A stretch of 64,000 bases of DNA from an uncultured bacterium. Lineage in GTDB: Bacteria; Myxococcota_A; Polyangia; Polyangiales; Houyiibacteriaceae. A program made the position numbers and the translations under genes. The stretch is from assembly GCA_938024995.1 (NCBI GenBank), contig CALJDU010000043.1, forward strand, positions 1-64,000. Direction: 5' to 3'. The notes beneath the pieces were generated by a model. That model searched no databases and was not told where the DNA came from. It worked only from the letters and a program-made list of their open reading frames with translations. Within the stretch, counting starts at the first letter, position 1, and each line of letters begins with the position of its first letter. This document shows, one piece after another, positions 51,367 through 60,082 of the stretch.

Positions 51367-52700
51367 CCGCGCCTCGATCGGAAGAGGCGCTCAATCGTCG
51401 GCCGCGCAGACCGCCGCACGATCAGGATGACGTCGTCGCCGGCGGCCACGATGTCGTCTCCCCCCGGAATGATCACTTCGTCGTCGCGGACCAGCCCCGC
51501 GATCAACGCGCCCTTCGGCAGGTTCAAGCGGCGCAGCGGCACGCCCACCGCGCGGCAATCCGCCATCGCGCTCAGCTCGACGACCTCGGCCGCGCCGTCG
51601 CGAAGCTCGTGGAGACTGTGCAGCTGGCCTTGGCGACAGAAGCGCAAGATCTGGTCGGACGCGACCGCGCGCGGCGAGAGCACGATGTCGATCCCGAGGT
51701 CGCGGTAGATGGAGATGTAGTCCGCGCGATGAACCGTGGTCGCGACGCGCCCCACGCCGGTCCGGCGAGCGAGCAGCGCGGCCATGAGGTTCACCTCGTC
51801 TTCTTCGCTGACGGCGCAAAAGAGATCGTAGGTCTCGACCTCGGCCTCTTCGAGGACGCGTTTGTCGGTGCCGTCGCCGTGCACAACCGTGACGCGATCG
51901 ATCTCCGCGGCGATGTGACGCGCGCGCTCCAGATCGCTCTCGATCAACAGGACCTGGGCGCCTTGCTTGACGAGCTCAAGCGCGAGGACCTGGCCGACAA
52001 CGCCGCCGCCCGCGATGCACACCCGGCTCGCTTCGCGACGCGAGCTGAAGAGATCCTCCGCGCTCAGGATCGAGTCGGGCTTGCCGATCAAGTAGACGAC
52101 GTCGTGTGGCAAGAGCACGTCCGCGCCGCCCGGGATAATGAGCTCGTGGTCGCGAACCAGCGCCGCGACGAGCACGTCTCGCGGGAGGTCCAGCTGCGCG
52201 AGCGGCTTGTCGACCATACGCGTCGTGACCTCGATCTCGACCAGCTCGATGCGGTTCTGCGCGAAGTCGATGACGTCCGACGCGCCATGGCTGCGCGCGA
52301 TCTTCGCGAGCTCTTGCCCCACCAAGACGTACGGGTTGATGACGACGTCGACGCCCAGCAAGCCATACTGGACACCCTCGGTCCAGCGCGCCCACTCGTT
52401 GCCTTGAGCCCGCGCGACCACTCGCTTGGCCCCGAGCTGCTTCGCGGCGAGCGCTGCGATCAGGTTCACCTCGTCATGGTTCGTCACGCCGACGACCAGG
52501 TCCGCGTCGCCGACATGCGCTTGCTTGAGGATCTCTTCGCGCGCGCCGTAGCCCTGGAGCGTCGCGACGTCGTAGTTCTCTTCGGCGAACGCGATCGCGC
52601 GCGGATCCTGATCCACCGCGACGACATCATGGCCCTCGAGGTTGAGGACCTGAACGAGGTGCCGACCGACCTCGCCGAGACCGATCACGACGATGTACAC
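51363..52700 (-). CDS. trkA: TrkA, regulatory subunit of the Trk potassium system
   Basis: A 445-residue cytoplasmic gating subunit with two RCK units. Rossmann 1 opens YIVVIGLGEVGRHLVQVL, followed by an acidic residue in AVDQD; Rossmann 2 opens VCIAGGGVVGQVLALEL. Each is followed by a TrkA_C domain (RDHELIIPGGADVLLPHDVVYLIG and RDDEVIIPGGDDIVAAGDDVILIV). GTG 52700 is chosen because it places the glycine motif at the normal distance from the N-terminus; the longer frame upstream overlaps the previous gene. The stop overlaps trkH. NAD(H)/ATP binding to the RCK units would control K+ flux. Confidence 0.92.
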   Translation of the reverse strand: MYIVVIGLGEVGRHLVQVLNLEGHDVVAVDQDPRAIAFAEENYDVATLQGYGAREEILKQAHVGDADLVVGVTNHDEVNLIAALAAKQLGAKRVVARAQGNEWARWTEGVQYGLLGVDVVINPYVLVGQELAKIARSHGASDVIDFAQNRIELVEIEVTTRMVDKPLAQLDLPRDVLVAALVRDHELIIPGGADVLLPHDVVYLIGKPDSILSAEDLFSSRREASRVCIAGGGVVGQVLALELVKQGAQVLLIESDLERARHIAAEIDRVTVVHGDGTDKRVLEEAEVETYDLFCAVSEEDEVNLMAALLARRTGVGRVATTVHRADYISIYRDLGIDIVLSPRAVASDQILRFCRQGQLHSLHELRDGAAEVVELSAMADCRAVGVPLRRLNLPKGALIAGLVRDDEVIIPGGDDIVAAGDDVILIVRRSARPTIERLFRSRRG

Positions 52701-52707
52701 GCGCGCC

Positions 52708-54345
52708 TCATTCCGACTCGGCTCCGTCGCGCGAGTGCTCTGTTGTTCCGTCGTGTTCGCTCGGTCCGAGTGAGTCACCAGAGACCGCGTTGTCGCCGTC
52801 GTGTGTTCCATCCGGAGCCGGCCCGCTCGGTCGCGTGCTCATGCGTCCGCGACGCCGGCGGCCGTGAGGCTCATCCGGCAACACGCTGACCGCTTCGCCC
52901 TGACGCATCTGCGGCTCGACGTGATCCGGCTCGGGCGCCCACTCCGAGCCAACGACCAAGCCGGTCTGAATCACCTCGCGCTCACGTCGCAGCTCGCCGG
53001 CGTCGACCAGCAGCGACCGGAGAAGCCGTGGCCCGATCAAGTCGTGCAAGATGACGGAGGCGAGGACGACCGCGTACGCGATGTCGACCGCGATGCCGTC
53101 GTAAAAGAGACGGAAGGAGACGACCATCGCGACCGTGACATCGCCGTGTGCGACCAGGCCGCGGAACAAGTCGCGCCGCTTCATCTCGGTGCTGCTGGAC
53201 GTCACCAAGCTGGCGATCGCCTTGAAGACGAAGCGCAGAACGATGAAGCCCGCGACGCCGATGATGGTCGGGATCAACTCTGGCGGACGGAAGAGCAGAC
53301 CCGCGAGCACCAAGAGGACCAACGTCATTGGGTGATCGGTGGAGTCGAGCGTGTGGCGAACTTGGCGACCGGTGCGCGTGGTGTTCACGAGCACCACGCC
53401 GAGCACCACGTTAACCGCGAGCGGCGTGAAGCCGACGAAGTACGCGGCGCCCGATGCAAAGGTGATGATGCCGACGAGCGCGAGGAAGCGCGCGTTCTCG
53501 GACTCGTCACCGCCGAGGAAGAACGAGAACAGGAGCCCGAGACCCGCGCCCAACGCGAGGGAGAGGAGGACTGACTGCGCCCATGTGTCCGGTAACGCCG
53601 ACACCAACGCGTCGACCCAGTAGGAGGGCGGCTCGAGCGGCTCGACCACGTCTCCGTCGTGAAGCGCGGCGAGCAAGACCCCGAACGCCATGATCACGAA
53701 CACGTCGCCGTAGCGCGTCGCGCGTCGAATGAACGGCGCCAGCTTGCCCGCGATCACGTAGCGGCGGTCGAGCACGTCAAAGGGCGTGGTGGAGTCGGAC
53801 GCGGCGCAGCACCCGAGCACGATCGCGGCGACCAAGCCTTGATGGGGAGGGACCGGCCCGCTCACTTCGGTCCAGCCGGCGCCGAAGCAGAAGAACCAAA
53901 ACGCGGCCGCGGAGACAAAGACGCCCGGCAAGACGTGGTGCCAGACCACCACCGCGGCGGTGCCTCGCTTCGCGTTCCGGAGATCGGCGAACTCAAAGCC
54001 GGTGCCGCGGAGCAACCCGACCCAGCCCGCGGCGAGCGCGATGATCGGCATGACGCCGGTGAGGTTCTCGTGACCGATCAGGTTGAAACCCGTGGGCCCG
54101 AGCATGAACCCGAGGAGCAGAAACTCGACGCCCGCAACGATCAGGAGCTTGGTCTGGAGACGACCGACGACGAAGTGCGCGAACATGTACGCCGCGGCGA
54201 CCCCGAGAACGGAGATCACGATGAACGCGATCGAGCTCGCGTCGGCCGGTTCTCCGCCCCCTGCGAAGGCCACGTTCGGGACACACAGCACCATCGCTGC
54301 GAGAGCCGCTGAGAGCAGCCCCGGCCTCTTTGCGGCGAACTTCAC
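52708..54345 (-). CDS. CPA-type Na+(K+)/H+ antiporter, first gene of the ion operon
   Basis: A 545-residue membrane protein with a cleavable-looking N-terminal signal (VLCVPNVAFAGGG), about 12-13 transmembrane helices (to about 460) and a hydrophilic tail rich in Arg, Asp, Gly and Ser. CPA2-like elements include FLLLGFMLGPTGFNLIG, LGCCAASDSTTPFDV and GDVTVAMVVSFRLFYDG. It lacks the C-terminal TrkA_N domain of KefB/C. It lies 7 bp ahead of the trkA start, so it leads a six-gene transcript for cation and osmotic balance. Cation preference cannot be read from sequence. Confidence 0.86.
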   Translation of the reverse strand: MKFAAKRPGLLSAALAAMVLCVPNVAFAGGGEPADASSIAFIVISVLGVAAAYMFAHFVVGRLQTKLLIVAGVEFLLLGFMLGPTGFNLIGHENLTGVMPIIALAAGWVGLLRGTGFEFADLRNAKRGTAAVVVWHHVLPGVFVSAAAFWFFCFGAGWTEVSGPVPPHQGLVAAIVLGCCAASDSTTPFDVLDRRYVIAGKLAPFIRRATRYGDVFVIMAFGVLLAALHDGDVVEPLEPPSYWVDALVSALPDTWAQSVLLSLALGAGLGLLFSFFLGGDESENARFLALVGIITFASGAAYFVGFTPLAVNVVLGVVLVNTTRTGRQVRHTLDSTDHPMTLVLLVLAGLLFRPPELIPTIIGVAGFIVLRFVFKAIASLVTSSSTEMKRRDLFRGLVAHGDVTVAMVVSFRLFYDGIAVDIAYAVVLASVILHDLIGPRLLRSLLVDAGELRREREVIQTGLVVGSEWAPEPDHVEPQMRQGEAVSVLPDEPHGRRRRGRMSTRPSGPAPDGTHDGDNAVSGDSLGPSEHDGTTEHSRDGAESE

Positions 54346-54480
54346 GGACCCACCTTTTCGGTCACGGACGAGATCATGTCGGATGCGGGCAAAGGCTTCA
54401 CTTTTTTCGTTCTTCGAGCACCGAATTGTTGTGGCGCTCTCACCCCGAAGGACAGCGTAGGCAGAAGAGCAAGGACGCGG

Positions 54481-54716
54481 AAAAGACCCCAGCGCAAGAA
54501 GAGCAAGCGACTTGGTGACGGGACGAGATGGGGAGCGAAGCGACCGGTCGAGGAGCGTCGCGCAAGTCTAGCGCGCAGCCAGAGCGGAGCGAACGTTTGG
54601 GGGAATCGCCGAAGGCGAGGGGGTCTCGAAAAAGACCCCAGCACAAGATGAGCAAGATGGGGAGCGAAGCGACCGGTCGAGGACCGTCGAGGGCGCGATT
54701 TGCCCCCAGAGGAGCC
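54481..54716. repeat. Dispersed hairpin-bounded repeat, copy C, with a 129-bp tandem unit
   Basis: GGGAGCGAAGCGACCGGTCG occurs at 54532 and again at 54661 (period 129), each time after an AAAAGACCCCAGC-like segment. Between them lies the common core GAGCGGAGCGAACGTT, then TCGCC-GAA-GGCGA, then the hairpin GGGGTCT/AGACCCC. A further GGGCG...CCCC palindrome (about 54691-54707) matches the hairpin of copy B. The whole 54346-54781 interval has no supported gene. Confidence 0.75.
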
Positions 54717-54721
54717 TAGCG

Positions 54722-54764
54722 GAAGTTAAAAGAGAAAGCGGCGAAGGAAACCTCCGCCGCTTTC
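54722..54764 (-). terminator. Intrinsic terminator of the PQ-repeat lipoprotein gene
   Basis: GAAAGCGGCG (54734-54743) pairs with CGCCGCTTTC (54755-54764), a perfect 10-bp stem. On the minus strand it is followed by TCTTTTAACTT. It lies 18 bp past the stop of the gene at 54782. Confidence 0.85.
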
Positions 54765-54781
54765 GCTCAACTGATCGCGCG

Positions 54782-55555
54782 TTACTGCTGGATCGGCTGA
54801 ACCTGCTGCTGCTGCTGCTGCGGGTAGGGCTGCTGCTGCGGGTTCTGGGGCTGCGGCTGCGGCTGCGGCTGCGGCTGGTACTGCGGCTGTGGCTGCGGCT
54901 GGTACTGCGGCTGTGGCTGCGGCGGGTACTGTGGCTGCGGCGCGTAGCCCGGTTGCGGCTGCGCTTGCGGCGCGCCGATCCCGAGGAAGGCGCGAAGGCC
55001 GCCGTCGTAAAGCTGGAACGCGGCGGTGCGGTGACGCTTCGCGATGCGATTGAAGATGCGTCCAATGAACACGCCGATCGCGCCCGCGAGGAGCACGGTC
55101 AGACCCGTCCACAAGAGCGGCCGGTTGAACCCTTCGCCGTCTTCGCGACCCACACCGATCAAGCCGGCCAGCGCGAGCGTGACACCTGTGATCTCGGCGC
55201 CGATGCCGGTGCCGATCAGCCAGTGCGAGATCTTGCGGTTCCGTCCGTACCGCTCAGCGGAGAGCGCGGCCGGGTGACCGTCGGCGACGACGGGGAGAAG
55301 GTCATCAGCGTGGAAGACCTCGGCACCGTTCGCGAGAACGAGAGAACGCGTGACGATGCGCGCGCTGGAGACGTAGCCGCGGGACGCGTTGATCTCAACA
55401 CCTTGAGTCACTCCCGCGGGACGAAGCTGCGCGTACGCGTTCTGCCGTTCCGCAGGTGGCGCGTTCGGCGGCGGACCTTGCAAGATCACATGAGGAGCAC
55501 ACCCACCCAACACCAACAGCGCCAGGACGGGACCAAGACGGGAAATCGTTCGCAT
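54782..55555 (-). CDS. Lipoprotein with a Pro/Gln repeat tail
   Basis: A 257-residue lipoprotein (lipobox VLGGC, Cys19). Residues 20 to about 110 form a polar domain, and two hydrophobic segments near 125-180 (LIGTGIGAEITGVTLALAGLIGVG, LLWTGLTVLLAGAIGVFIG) look like membrane helices, unusual for a lipoprotein. The last 60 residues are PQPQYQPQPQ-type repeats ending in Gln runs, encoded by CTG/CGG-type trinucleotide repeats that may vary in length. ATG 55555 opens the signal peptide. A clear terminator follows. Function unknown. Confidence 0.75.
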   Translation of the reverse strand: MRTISRLGPVLALLVLGGCAPHVILQGPPPNAPPAERQNAYAQLRPAGVTQGVEINASRGYVSSARIVTRSLVLANGAEVFHADDLLPVVADGHPAALSAERYGRNRKISHWLIGTGIGAEITGVTLALAGLIGVGREDGEGFNRPLLWTGLTVLLAGAIGVFIGRIFNRIAKRHRTAAFQLYDGGLRAFLGIGAPQAQPQPGYAPQPQYPPQPQPQYQPQPQPQYQPQPQPQPQPQNPQQQPYPQQQQQQVQPIQQ

Positions 55556-55935
55556 AAGCGTCGGCTTAACACGACCGTTTCCCATCGTCATAATTTGAAC
55601 AGGCGTCATCATTTCTTTCTTTCTGCGTTCTTCACGCGGGCGCAGGCCACAACATCAGCGCCGTGAACTGCTTCGAGCGGAGGTCATGACGCTCGTCGAA
55701 CGAACCGAGCGCGTCGCATCGGGAACGCTCTCACGATTGGATCGTGATGCGCATCGGCAAGGCGGACGGGTGCAGTTGGACAGCGCGTTCATAAACGCTC
55801 CCACACCACACGAGCGCGAGTGTCGCCCCGATGGTGGGAAAAGTGAAGGTACGCCTTGCGGTGTAGTGACCGATGCGTCATCTTTTATGTGTGACGAATC
55901 AGTCACGTTACCTAGAAGAGCAGAAGGGCTTGAAA
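55556..55935. other. Divergent intergenic region with no supported gene
   Basis: This 380-bp gap lies between the PQ-repeat lipoprotein and the hydroxylase-like gene. Short open frames exist on both strands but have poor composition and no ribosome-binding sites. A small inverted repeat GTGAC-GAATCA-GTCAC sits near 55892-55907, about 30-45 bp ahead of the hydroxylase start, and could be a regulator site or part of the promoter. Confidence 0.5.
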
Positions 55936-56622
55936 ATGTTCGGGATTCCGTTGGGTCTGTTGTACGCGAACGCTGGTGAATGGGCGATTCACAAATACGT
56001 GCTTCATGGCTTGGGGAAAAAGAAGACCAGCTTCTGGGCCTTCCACTGGCACGAACATCATGGCGCCTCCCGTCGCGCGGACTTCGCCGACCCGAACTAC
56101 CAGAAGTCGACGTTTGGCTGGCACGCCCAAGGCAAGGAAGCGTTTGGCTTGGTCGGTCTCGCCGCGCTTCATCTGCCGCTCTTGCCCATCGCGCCCTTCT
56201 TCACAGGCGCCGTTCTTTACTCGATCGCGCGCTACCACCGCGTCCACAAACGCAGCCACCTCGACCCCGCTTGGGCACGCGAGAACCTCACCTGGCACTA
56301 CGACCACCACATGGGTCCGGACCAAGACGCGAACTGGTGCGTGAGCAAGCCGTGGTTCGACATCCTCATGAAGACGCGCAAGCCGTACGCGTTCACCGAA
56401 CGTGAAGAGCGCGACCTCACGCGGAAGCACGCGCGGATCGAACGCAAGCGTTTGAAGGAAGCGAGAGCGAAGCTCCGCGCTGCAGAAGAAGCCGCAGAGA
56501 AGCTGGAGCAAGAGCTCGCTGCCAAGCGCGACCGTACGCGAGAGCAAGACGAGACGTTGACCTCGTCAGGCGTTCGGTCGATCGATGACCTCTCGGCTGC
56601 CGAGCAACCACACGTCGCGTAG
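55936..56622 (+). CDS. Fatty-acid-hydroxylase-like membrane protein
   Basis: A 228-residue protein with the histidine clusters of the fatty acid hydroxylase/sterol desaturase superfamily: HKYVLHG, HWHEHH, HRVHKRSH and WHYDHHMG, which bind a diiron centre at the membrane face. Hydrophobic segments (FGIPLGLLYANAGEWAI, LALHLPLLPIAPFFTGAVLYSIA) flank them. The last 70 residues are a charged coiled coil rich in Lys, Glu and Ala that extends beyond the usual family length. ATG 55936 is preceded by AGAAGGG. It would hydroxylate a lipid chain; the substrate is unknown. Two methyltransferase genes follow. Confidence 0.82.
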   Translation: MFGIPLGLLYANAGEWAIHKYVLHGLGKKKTSFWAFHWHEHHGASRRADFADPNYQKSTFGWHAQGKEAFGLVGLAALHLPLLPIAPFFTGAVLYSIARYHRVHKRSHLDPAWARENLTWHYDHHMGPDQDANWCVSKPWFDILMKTRKPYAFTEREERDLTRKHARIERKRLKEARAKLRAAEEAAEKLEQELAAKRDRTREQDETLTSSGVRSIDDLSAAEQPHVA

Positions 56623-56680
56623 CGCCGGACGTCATTGCACAGGGACGATCACGAAGCGCGATCAGTGATAAGAAGCGCTC

Positions 56681-57520
56681 GTGTTGTACCGCGGACAGTC
56701 CTACCGGTATCAGGTCAAAACCGCGCTGCTCGACGATCTCGTTCGCGCCGCCTTCCTGCCGCTCACGCTCGACGACTCCACAAAGCAATGGATCGACGAC
56801 GCGCATGAGCACCCCAACAGCGCGATGTCACTGCTCGCGCGCAAGCTCGCGTTGAAGGTCATGAGTGACTACGACGCGAACGGGCTCTCCAACACCCACG
56901 ACATGCGCGTGCTCGGGACCGCGCAATGGCGCGCGGTCCTGCGGCGGATTGATCAGGAAGCGCGCGGGCGTTGCCTCGACGTGGGCGCCGGCGATGGTCA
57001 CGTCACCGATGAGCTGGCGCCCCTCTTCGCCGAGGTCGTCACCACCGAGCTCTCGCGCAACATGCAGAAGCGCCTCGAGGAGCGGAGCTACGTCTGTCAT
57101 CGGGTCGACCTCGGCGAAGAGGACGTCCCGGGCGCGCCCTACGATGTGATCGCGATGCTCAACGTCATCGACCGGACGACCAAACCACTCACCTTGCTTG
57201 AGCGGGCGCGCGCCCACCTCGCTCCGCGTGGGCTCCTCGCGCTCGCGGTTCCCCTGCCGCTCAGTCCACACGTTCACGTCGGCCCCATGACCGTCTCTCC
57301 GGATGAACTGCTCCCGGTCGTGAAGAGCTCGGCCAAAGGCGCGTTCGAGAAGTCCGCGAACGCGTTGACGCGCGATGTCTTCACGCCGCTCGGGTTCACG
57401 CTCAAGAGCTTTAGCCGCGCGCCCTACTTGTGTCGCGGAGACGCGCGCCGACCCGTGCATCGTCTCGACGACGCGATCTTTGTGCTCGAGCGCGACTCCG
57501 CCGGAGGTCTTCTTGCCTAA
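56681..57520 (+). CDS. METTL9/DREV-like methyltransferase
   Basis: A 279-residue class I methyltransferase from GTG 56681. The SAM site CLDVGAGDGHVTDELAPLF, the acidic strand VTTELSRNMQKRL, and the following block YDVIAMLNVIDRTTKPLTLLERARAHLAP with ALAVPLPLSPHVHVGP match the DREV group. Its animal member METTL9 methylates histidine in HxH motifs of proteins. Bacterial members are little studied, and the target here is unknown. The stop (57518-57520) overlaps the TTG start of the next methyltransferase by 8 nt, so the two are made together. It follows the hydroxylase gene by 58 bp. Confidence 0.82.
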   Translation: MLYRGQSYRYQVKTALLDDLVRAAFLPLTLDDSTKQWIDDAHEHPNSAMSLLARKLALKVMSDYDANGLSNTHDMRVLGTAQWRAVLRRIDQEARGRCLDVGAGDGHVTDELAPLFAEVVTTELSRNMQKRLEERSYVCHRVDLGEEDVPGAPYDVIAMLNVIDRTTKPLTLLERARAHLAPRGLLALAVPLPLSPHVHVGPMTVSPDELLPVVKSSAKGAFEKSANALTRDVFTPLGFTLKSFSRAPYLCRGDARRPVHRLDDAIFVLERDSAGGLLA

Positions 57521-58352
57521 CGACGCCTCCGAAGAAGGTGCCTACATTCTCGGCACCCACCGCGACGAGCTCTTCCGATTGGGTGTGCAACACCAAGTGT
57601 GGGCCGAAGAAGCGCAGCGCGGTTTTCGAATCGCGAAGATCAACGCCGGCCACGTGGTCTTGGACCTCGGTTGCGGACCGGGCTTCGTTTCCAAAGAGCT
57701 CGCCTTCTGTGTTGGACAGCAAGGCCGCGTGATCGGCGTGGACCGCTCCGCGACCTACCTCGCTCACCTGCGGGCCACCGCCGCGCTTCATGCGCTGCCG
57801 ATCGAGACGCGGGAGCGCGACTTCACGGATCTTCAGCTGATACCCAGCAGTCTCGACGCGATGTTCTGTCGTTGGGCGCTCGCGTGGATCGACTCCCCCG
57901 ACACGGTCCTGGAACACGTCCGCGACGCGCTCAAGCCGGGCGGCGTGATGGTCATGCACGAGTACTTCGACTGGGGCACACATCAGGTGCTCCCGGGCGG
58001 CGACCGGTCCGCCGTCGCCATCCGTCACGCGATCGCGGCCTGCCTCAAGAGCTTCAAGGCGCCGCCTGGAGACATCGATGTCGGCCGCGCGCTCCCGCAG
58101 ATGGTGAGCAAGCTCGGGATGGAGCTCGTCTCCGCTCGGTTGATGCCGAAGCTCGTGAGACCCCGTGACGCGGCGTGGCAATGGCCGGCTTCGTTTTACC
58201 GCGTCTACTTCCCGGCGCTGGTCGACCTCGGCTACCTCACGCGGGACCAGGTGGAGGCGTGCCTGCGCGAGCTGGATGAGGTCGAGAACCAACCCGACTC
58301 GCTGATCTGTTGCCCGCTCATGATCGAGGTCATCGCGCGCAAGCCCGCGTAG
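57513..58352 (+). CDS. SAM-dependent methyltransferase
   Basis: A 279-residue class I methyltransferase from TTG 57513. This start is favoured by GGAGGT at 57503-57508, 4 nt ahead of it; longer frames overlap the previous gene more deeply. Motif I is VVLDLGCGPGFVSKELA, the acidic residue is in IGVDRSATYL, and later motifs are MFCRWALAWIDSP and LKPGGVMVMHEYFDWG. The layout resembles UbiE/Methyltransf_11-type small-molecule enzymes with a helical C-terminal cap. The substrate is unknown; the coupled METTL9-like partner and upstream lipid hydroxylase are the only clues. Confidence 0.86.
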   Translation: MPNDASEEGAYILGTHRDELFRLGVQHQVWAEEAQRGFRIAKINAGHVVLDLGCGPGFVSKELAFCVGQQGRVIGVDRSATYLAHLRATAALHALPIETRERDFTDLQLIPSSLDAMFCRWALAWIDSPDTVLEHVRDALKPGGVMVMHEYFDWGTHQVLPGGDRSAVAIRHAIAACLKSFKAPPGDIDVGRALPQMVSKLGMELVSARLMPKLVRPRDAAWQWPASFYRVYFPALVDLGYLTRDQVEACLRELDEVENQPDSLICCPLMIEVIARKPA

Positions 58353-58395
58353 CGCTTCGGTCCTCGCTCGATCCGATCGGTGATAGCGTCGCGAA

Positions 58396-58818
58396 ATGGA
58401 TCTCGTAGAGATGTTTCGCTCGTCGGGCATGTTCGGTTTCGCCGAGCTCGCCATCTGTCTCTTGTGCAGCCCCGTCGGCGTCTTCGCGATCGCGCTCTCT
58501 GGGCTTCACCTCGCGAAGCGGCAAACCAAAACGCGCGGTCCCGCGCTCGGGGTCGCGTCGGCCGCGCTCTTGGGCGGCGTGCTGTGCACGTTGATCGCGA
58601 TCGGCGGCTACTTCTACGGCAATCAACAGATCAATATGGCTCTCGCGAACGTCGATCCCGACATGCGCGCAGAGATGCAGGCGTATGGCGACCAAGAAGT
58701 GAAGCAAGCGCTGACGCTCGGGTGCGCCTTTGCCGGAGGACCGCTCTTCTTCGGCGCGTGTGCGTTCTTGATGGCGCTCGCCAAACCGCGGGACGCGTCC
58801 GAGAACGAAGCGCTCTAA
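58396..58818 (+). CDS. Small membrane protein of unknown function
   Basis: A 140-residue protein from ATG 58396. It has three hydrophobic segments (FAELAICLLCSPVGVFAIALSGLHL, ALGVASAALLGGVLCTLIAIGGYFYG, QALTLGCAFAGGPLFFGACAFLMAL) and a short acidic loop between the last two. No motif is recognised. It follows the second methyltransferase by 43 bp on the same strand and ends 7 bp from a convergent lipoprotein gene. Confidence 0.7.
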   Translation: MDLVEMFRSSGMFGFAELAICLLCSPVGVFAIALSGLHLAKRQTKTRGPALGVASAALLGGVLCTLIAIGGYFYGNQQINMALANVDPDMRAEMQAYGDQEVKQALTLGCAFAGGPLFFGACAFLMALAKPRDASENEAL

Positions 58819-58825
58819 AAGACTG

Positions 58826-60007
58826 TTAACGCGCTTCGTTGAACGCTTCGCGGGCCGCGGCGCCGGGGTTGGGACAGACGCGCTCCATCGCGATCAGCGA
58901 CTCGTCGTACACCCGCGCGTGCTGAACCCGCAGGCCTTCCGCGTGCGCGCGCTGGGCCTCCGCTTCCTCGCGTCGCTGCTCGTACTGATCATGCTCCGCG
59001 CGGCTCGTGCGCGGGACGTTCGCGCGCGCGAGCTCCGCGAGCACCCGATCTGCGGCCGCCCGTTCACCTCGCGTCCTTCGCAGATCGAGGTAGGCGTTCC
59101 GAAACACGCCGACCGCTTCCTCGAACCGATCCGACCGGCAGGTCAGCGTCGCCATCTCGACCGCAGCCGCGTGAACCTGCGCGCGGGCCTCCGCCAGTTC
59201 GTCCGCGGTCGCTCCTCCTTCGGGTCGGCTCCGGAGGTCGCGTAGCGTGTCGAGCGCGCGCGCGAGCGTGGTCGGGAAGCTCTGCAGCAAGGTGAAGGGT
59301 CGACCCGCGACGAGGAACGTGGGGCGCGCATCGGGATCGGGTTCGAGCGTATGACCGAACACCCGAAGCTCCGAGATCGTCACCTCGTCCCAGCGCAAGA
59401 TCCCGCGCTCGGTCTCGACGATCTCGATGCGCCACTTGCCGGCCGGTCCGCGCACCGGGATCCGCTGCAGCGCGCGATCGTCCACGTCGAGCTCAAACTC
59501 GCCGAGGTCGCGACCGTCCCGCGACACGCGCACCCGCTTCACGCGATGGTTCTGAAGAAAGAGATCTCGCACGCCCTCGCGACTGGTGTTGCCCACGGTC
59601 ATCGCGAGACCGGTCACCCGCGCGCCCGACGGAAGCTGCACCTCGATGCTGGCCCCGACGCGGTCTCCCGGGAACGAGTTCCAGGAGGTGGTCGCGTCGC
59701 CATCGGTGAGCTTGTCGGGTCCGCGCTGAAGGTTGGCGAGCGTGGACGAGACGCTCACCGTGGTCGGCGTGTGATGGAGAAGATCGATCTCGACCGGCGC
59801 GGCCGGGCGCGTGTCGACCGCGACATCGAGCGTCGCGTCCTTGGACGGAGCAGAACCATCCGCGCGCACGCTCGCGTCAGGGATCGGCGGGAGCGCTTGG
59901 GGCGCAACGACCACTTCGGGTTCCCGCGGGTCACACCCACAGCCATCACATGACGCGCAACCCACGATGAACGCCAAGAGGAAGCCGAGCCGCCGAATCA
60001 CACGCAC
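58826..60007 (-). CDS. Lipoprotein with a discoidin (F5/8C-like) domain
   Basis: A 393-residue lipoprotein (lipobox AFIVGC, Cys17, followed by a cluster CASCDGCGC). Residues about 72-220 resemble the galactose-binding-like NADase/F5-8C module seen in many myxobacterial proteins: VSVSSTLANLQRGPDKLTDGDATTSWNS, IEVQLPSGARVTGLAMTVG, RVSRDGRDLGEFELD, WRIEIVETERG and ELRVFG. The C-terminal half (about 250-393) is helical and TPR-like (FEEAVGVFRNAYLDLRRTR). It is probably a carbohydrate- or ligand-binding surface protein. It diverges from the LysM endopeptidase gene. Confidence 0.78.
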   Translation of the reverse strand: MRVIRRLGFLLAFIVGCASCDGCGCDPREPEVVVAPQALPPIPDASVRADGSAPSKDATLDVAVDTRPAAPVEIDLLHHTPTTVSVSSTLANLQRGPDKLTDGDATTSWNSFPGDRVGASIEVQLPSGARVTGLAMTVGNTSREGVRDLFLQNHRVKRVRVSRDGRDLGEFELDVDDRALQRIPVRGPAGKWRIEIVETERGILRWDEVTISELRVFGHTLEPDPDARPTFLVAGRPFTLLQSFPTTLARALDTLRDLRSRPEGGATADELAEARAQVHAAAVEMATLTCRSDRFEEAVGVFRNAYLDLRRTRGERAAADRVLAELARANVPRTSRAEHDQYEQRREEAEAQRAHAEGLRVQHARVYDESLIAMERVCPNPGAAAREAFNEAR

Positions 60008-60082
60008 GGGCGTGAGGTATCAACCCGCACACGAGTTGGGCACTTTTTTGGTCGGGCGATCCGCTTTGCGTACACCCGCACT

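Noticed and set aside
55655..55979. Short open frames in the divergent region before the hydroxylase gene
   Set aside because: No ribosome-binding site, no protein-like pattern, and they conflict with each other; the interval looks like a promoter region.
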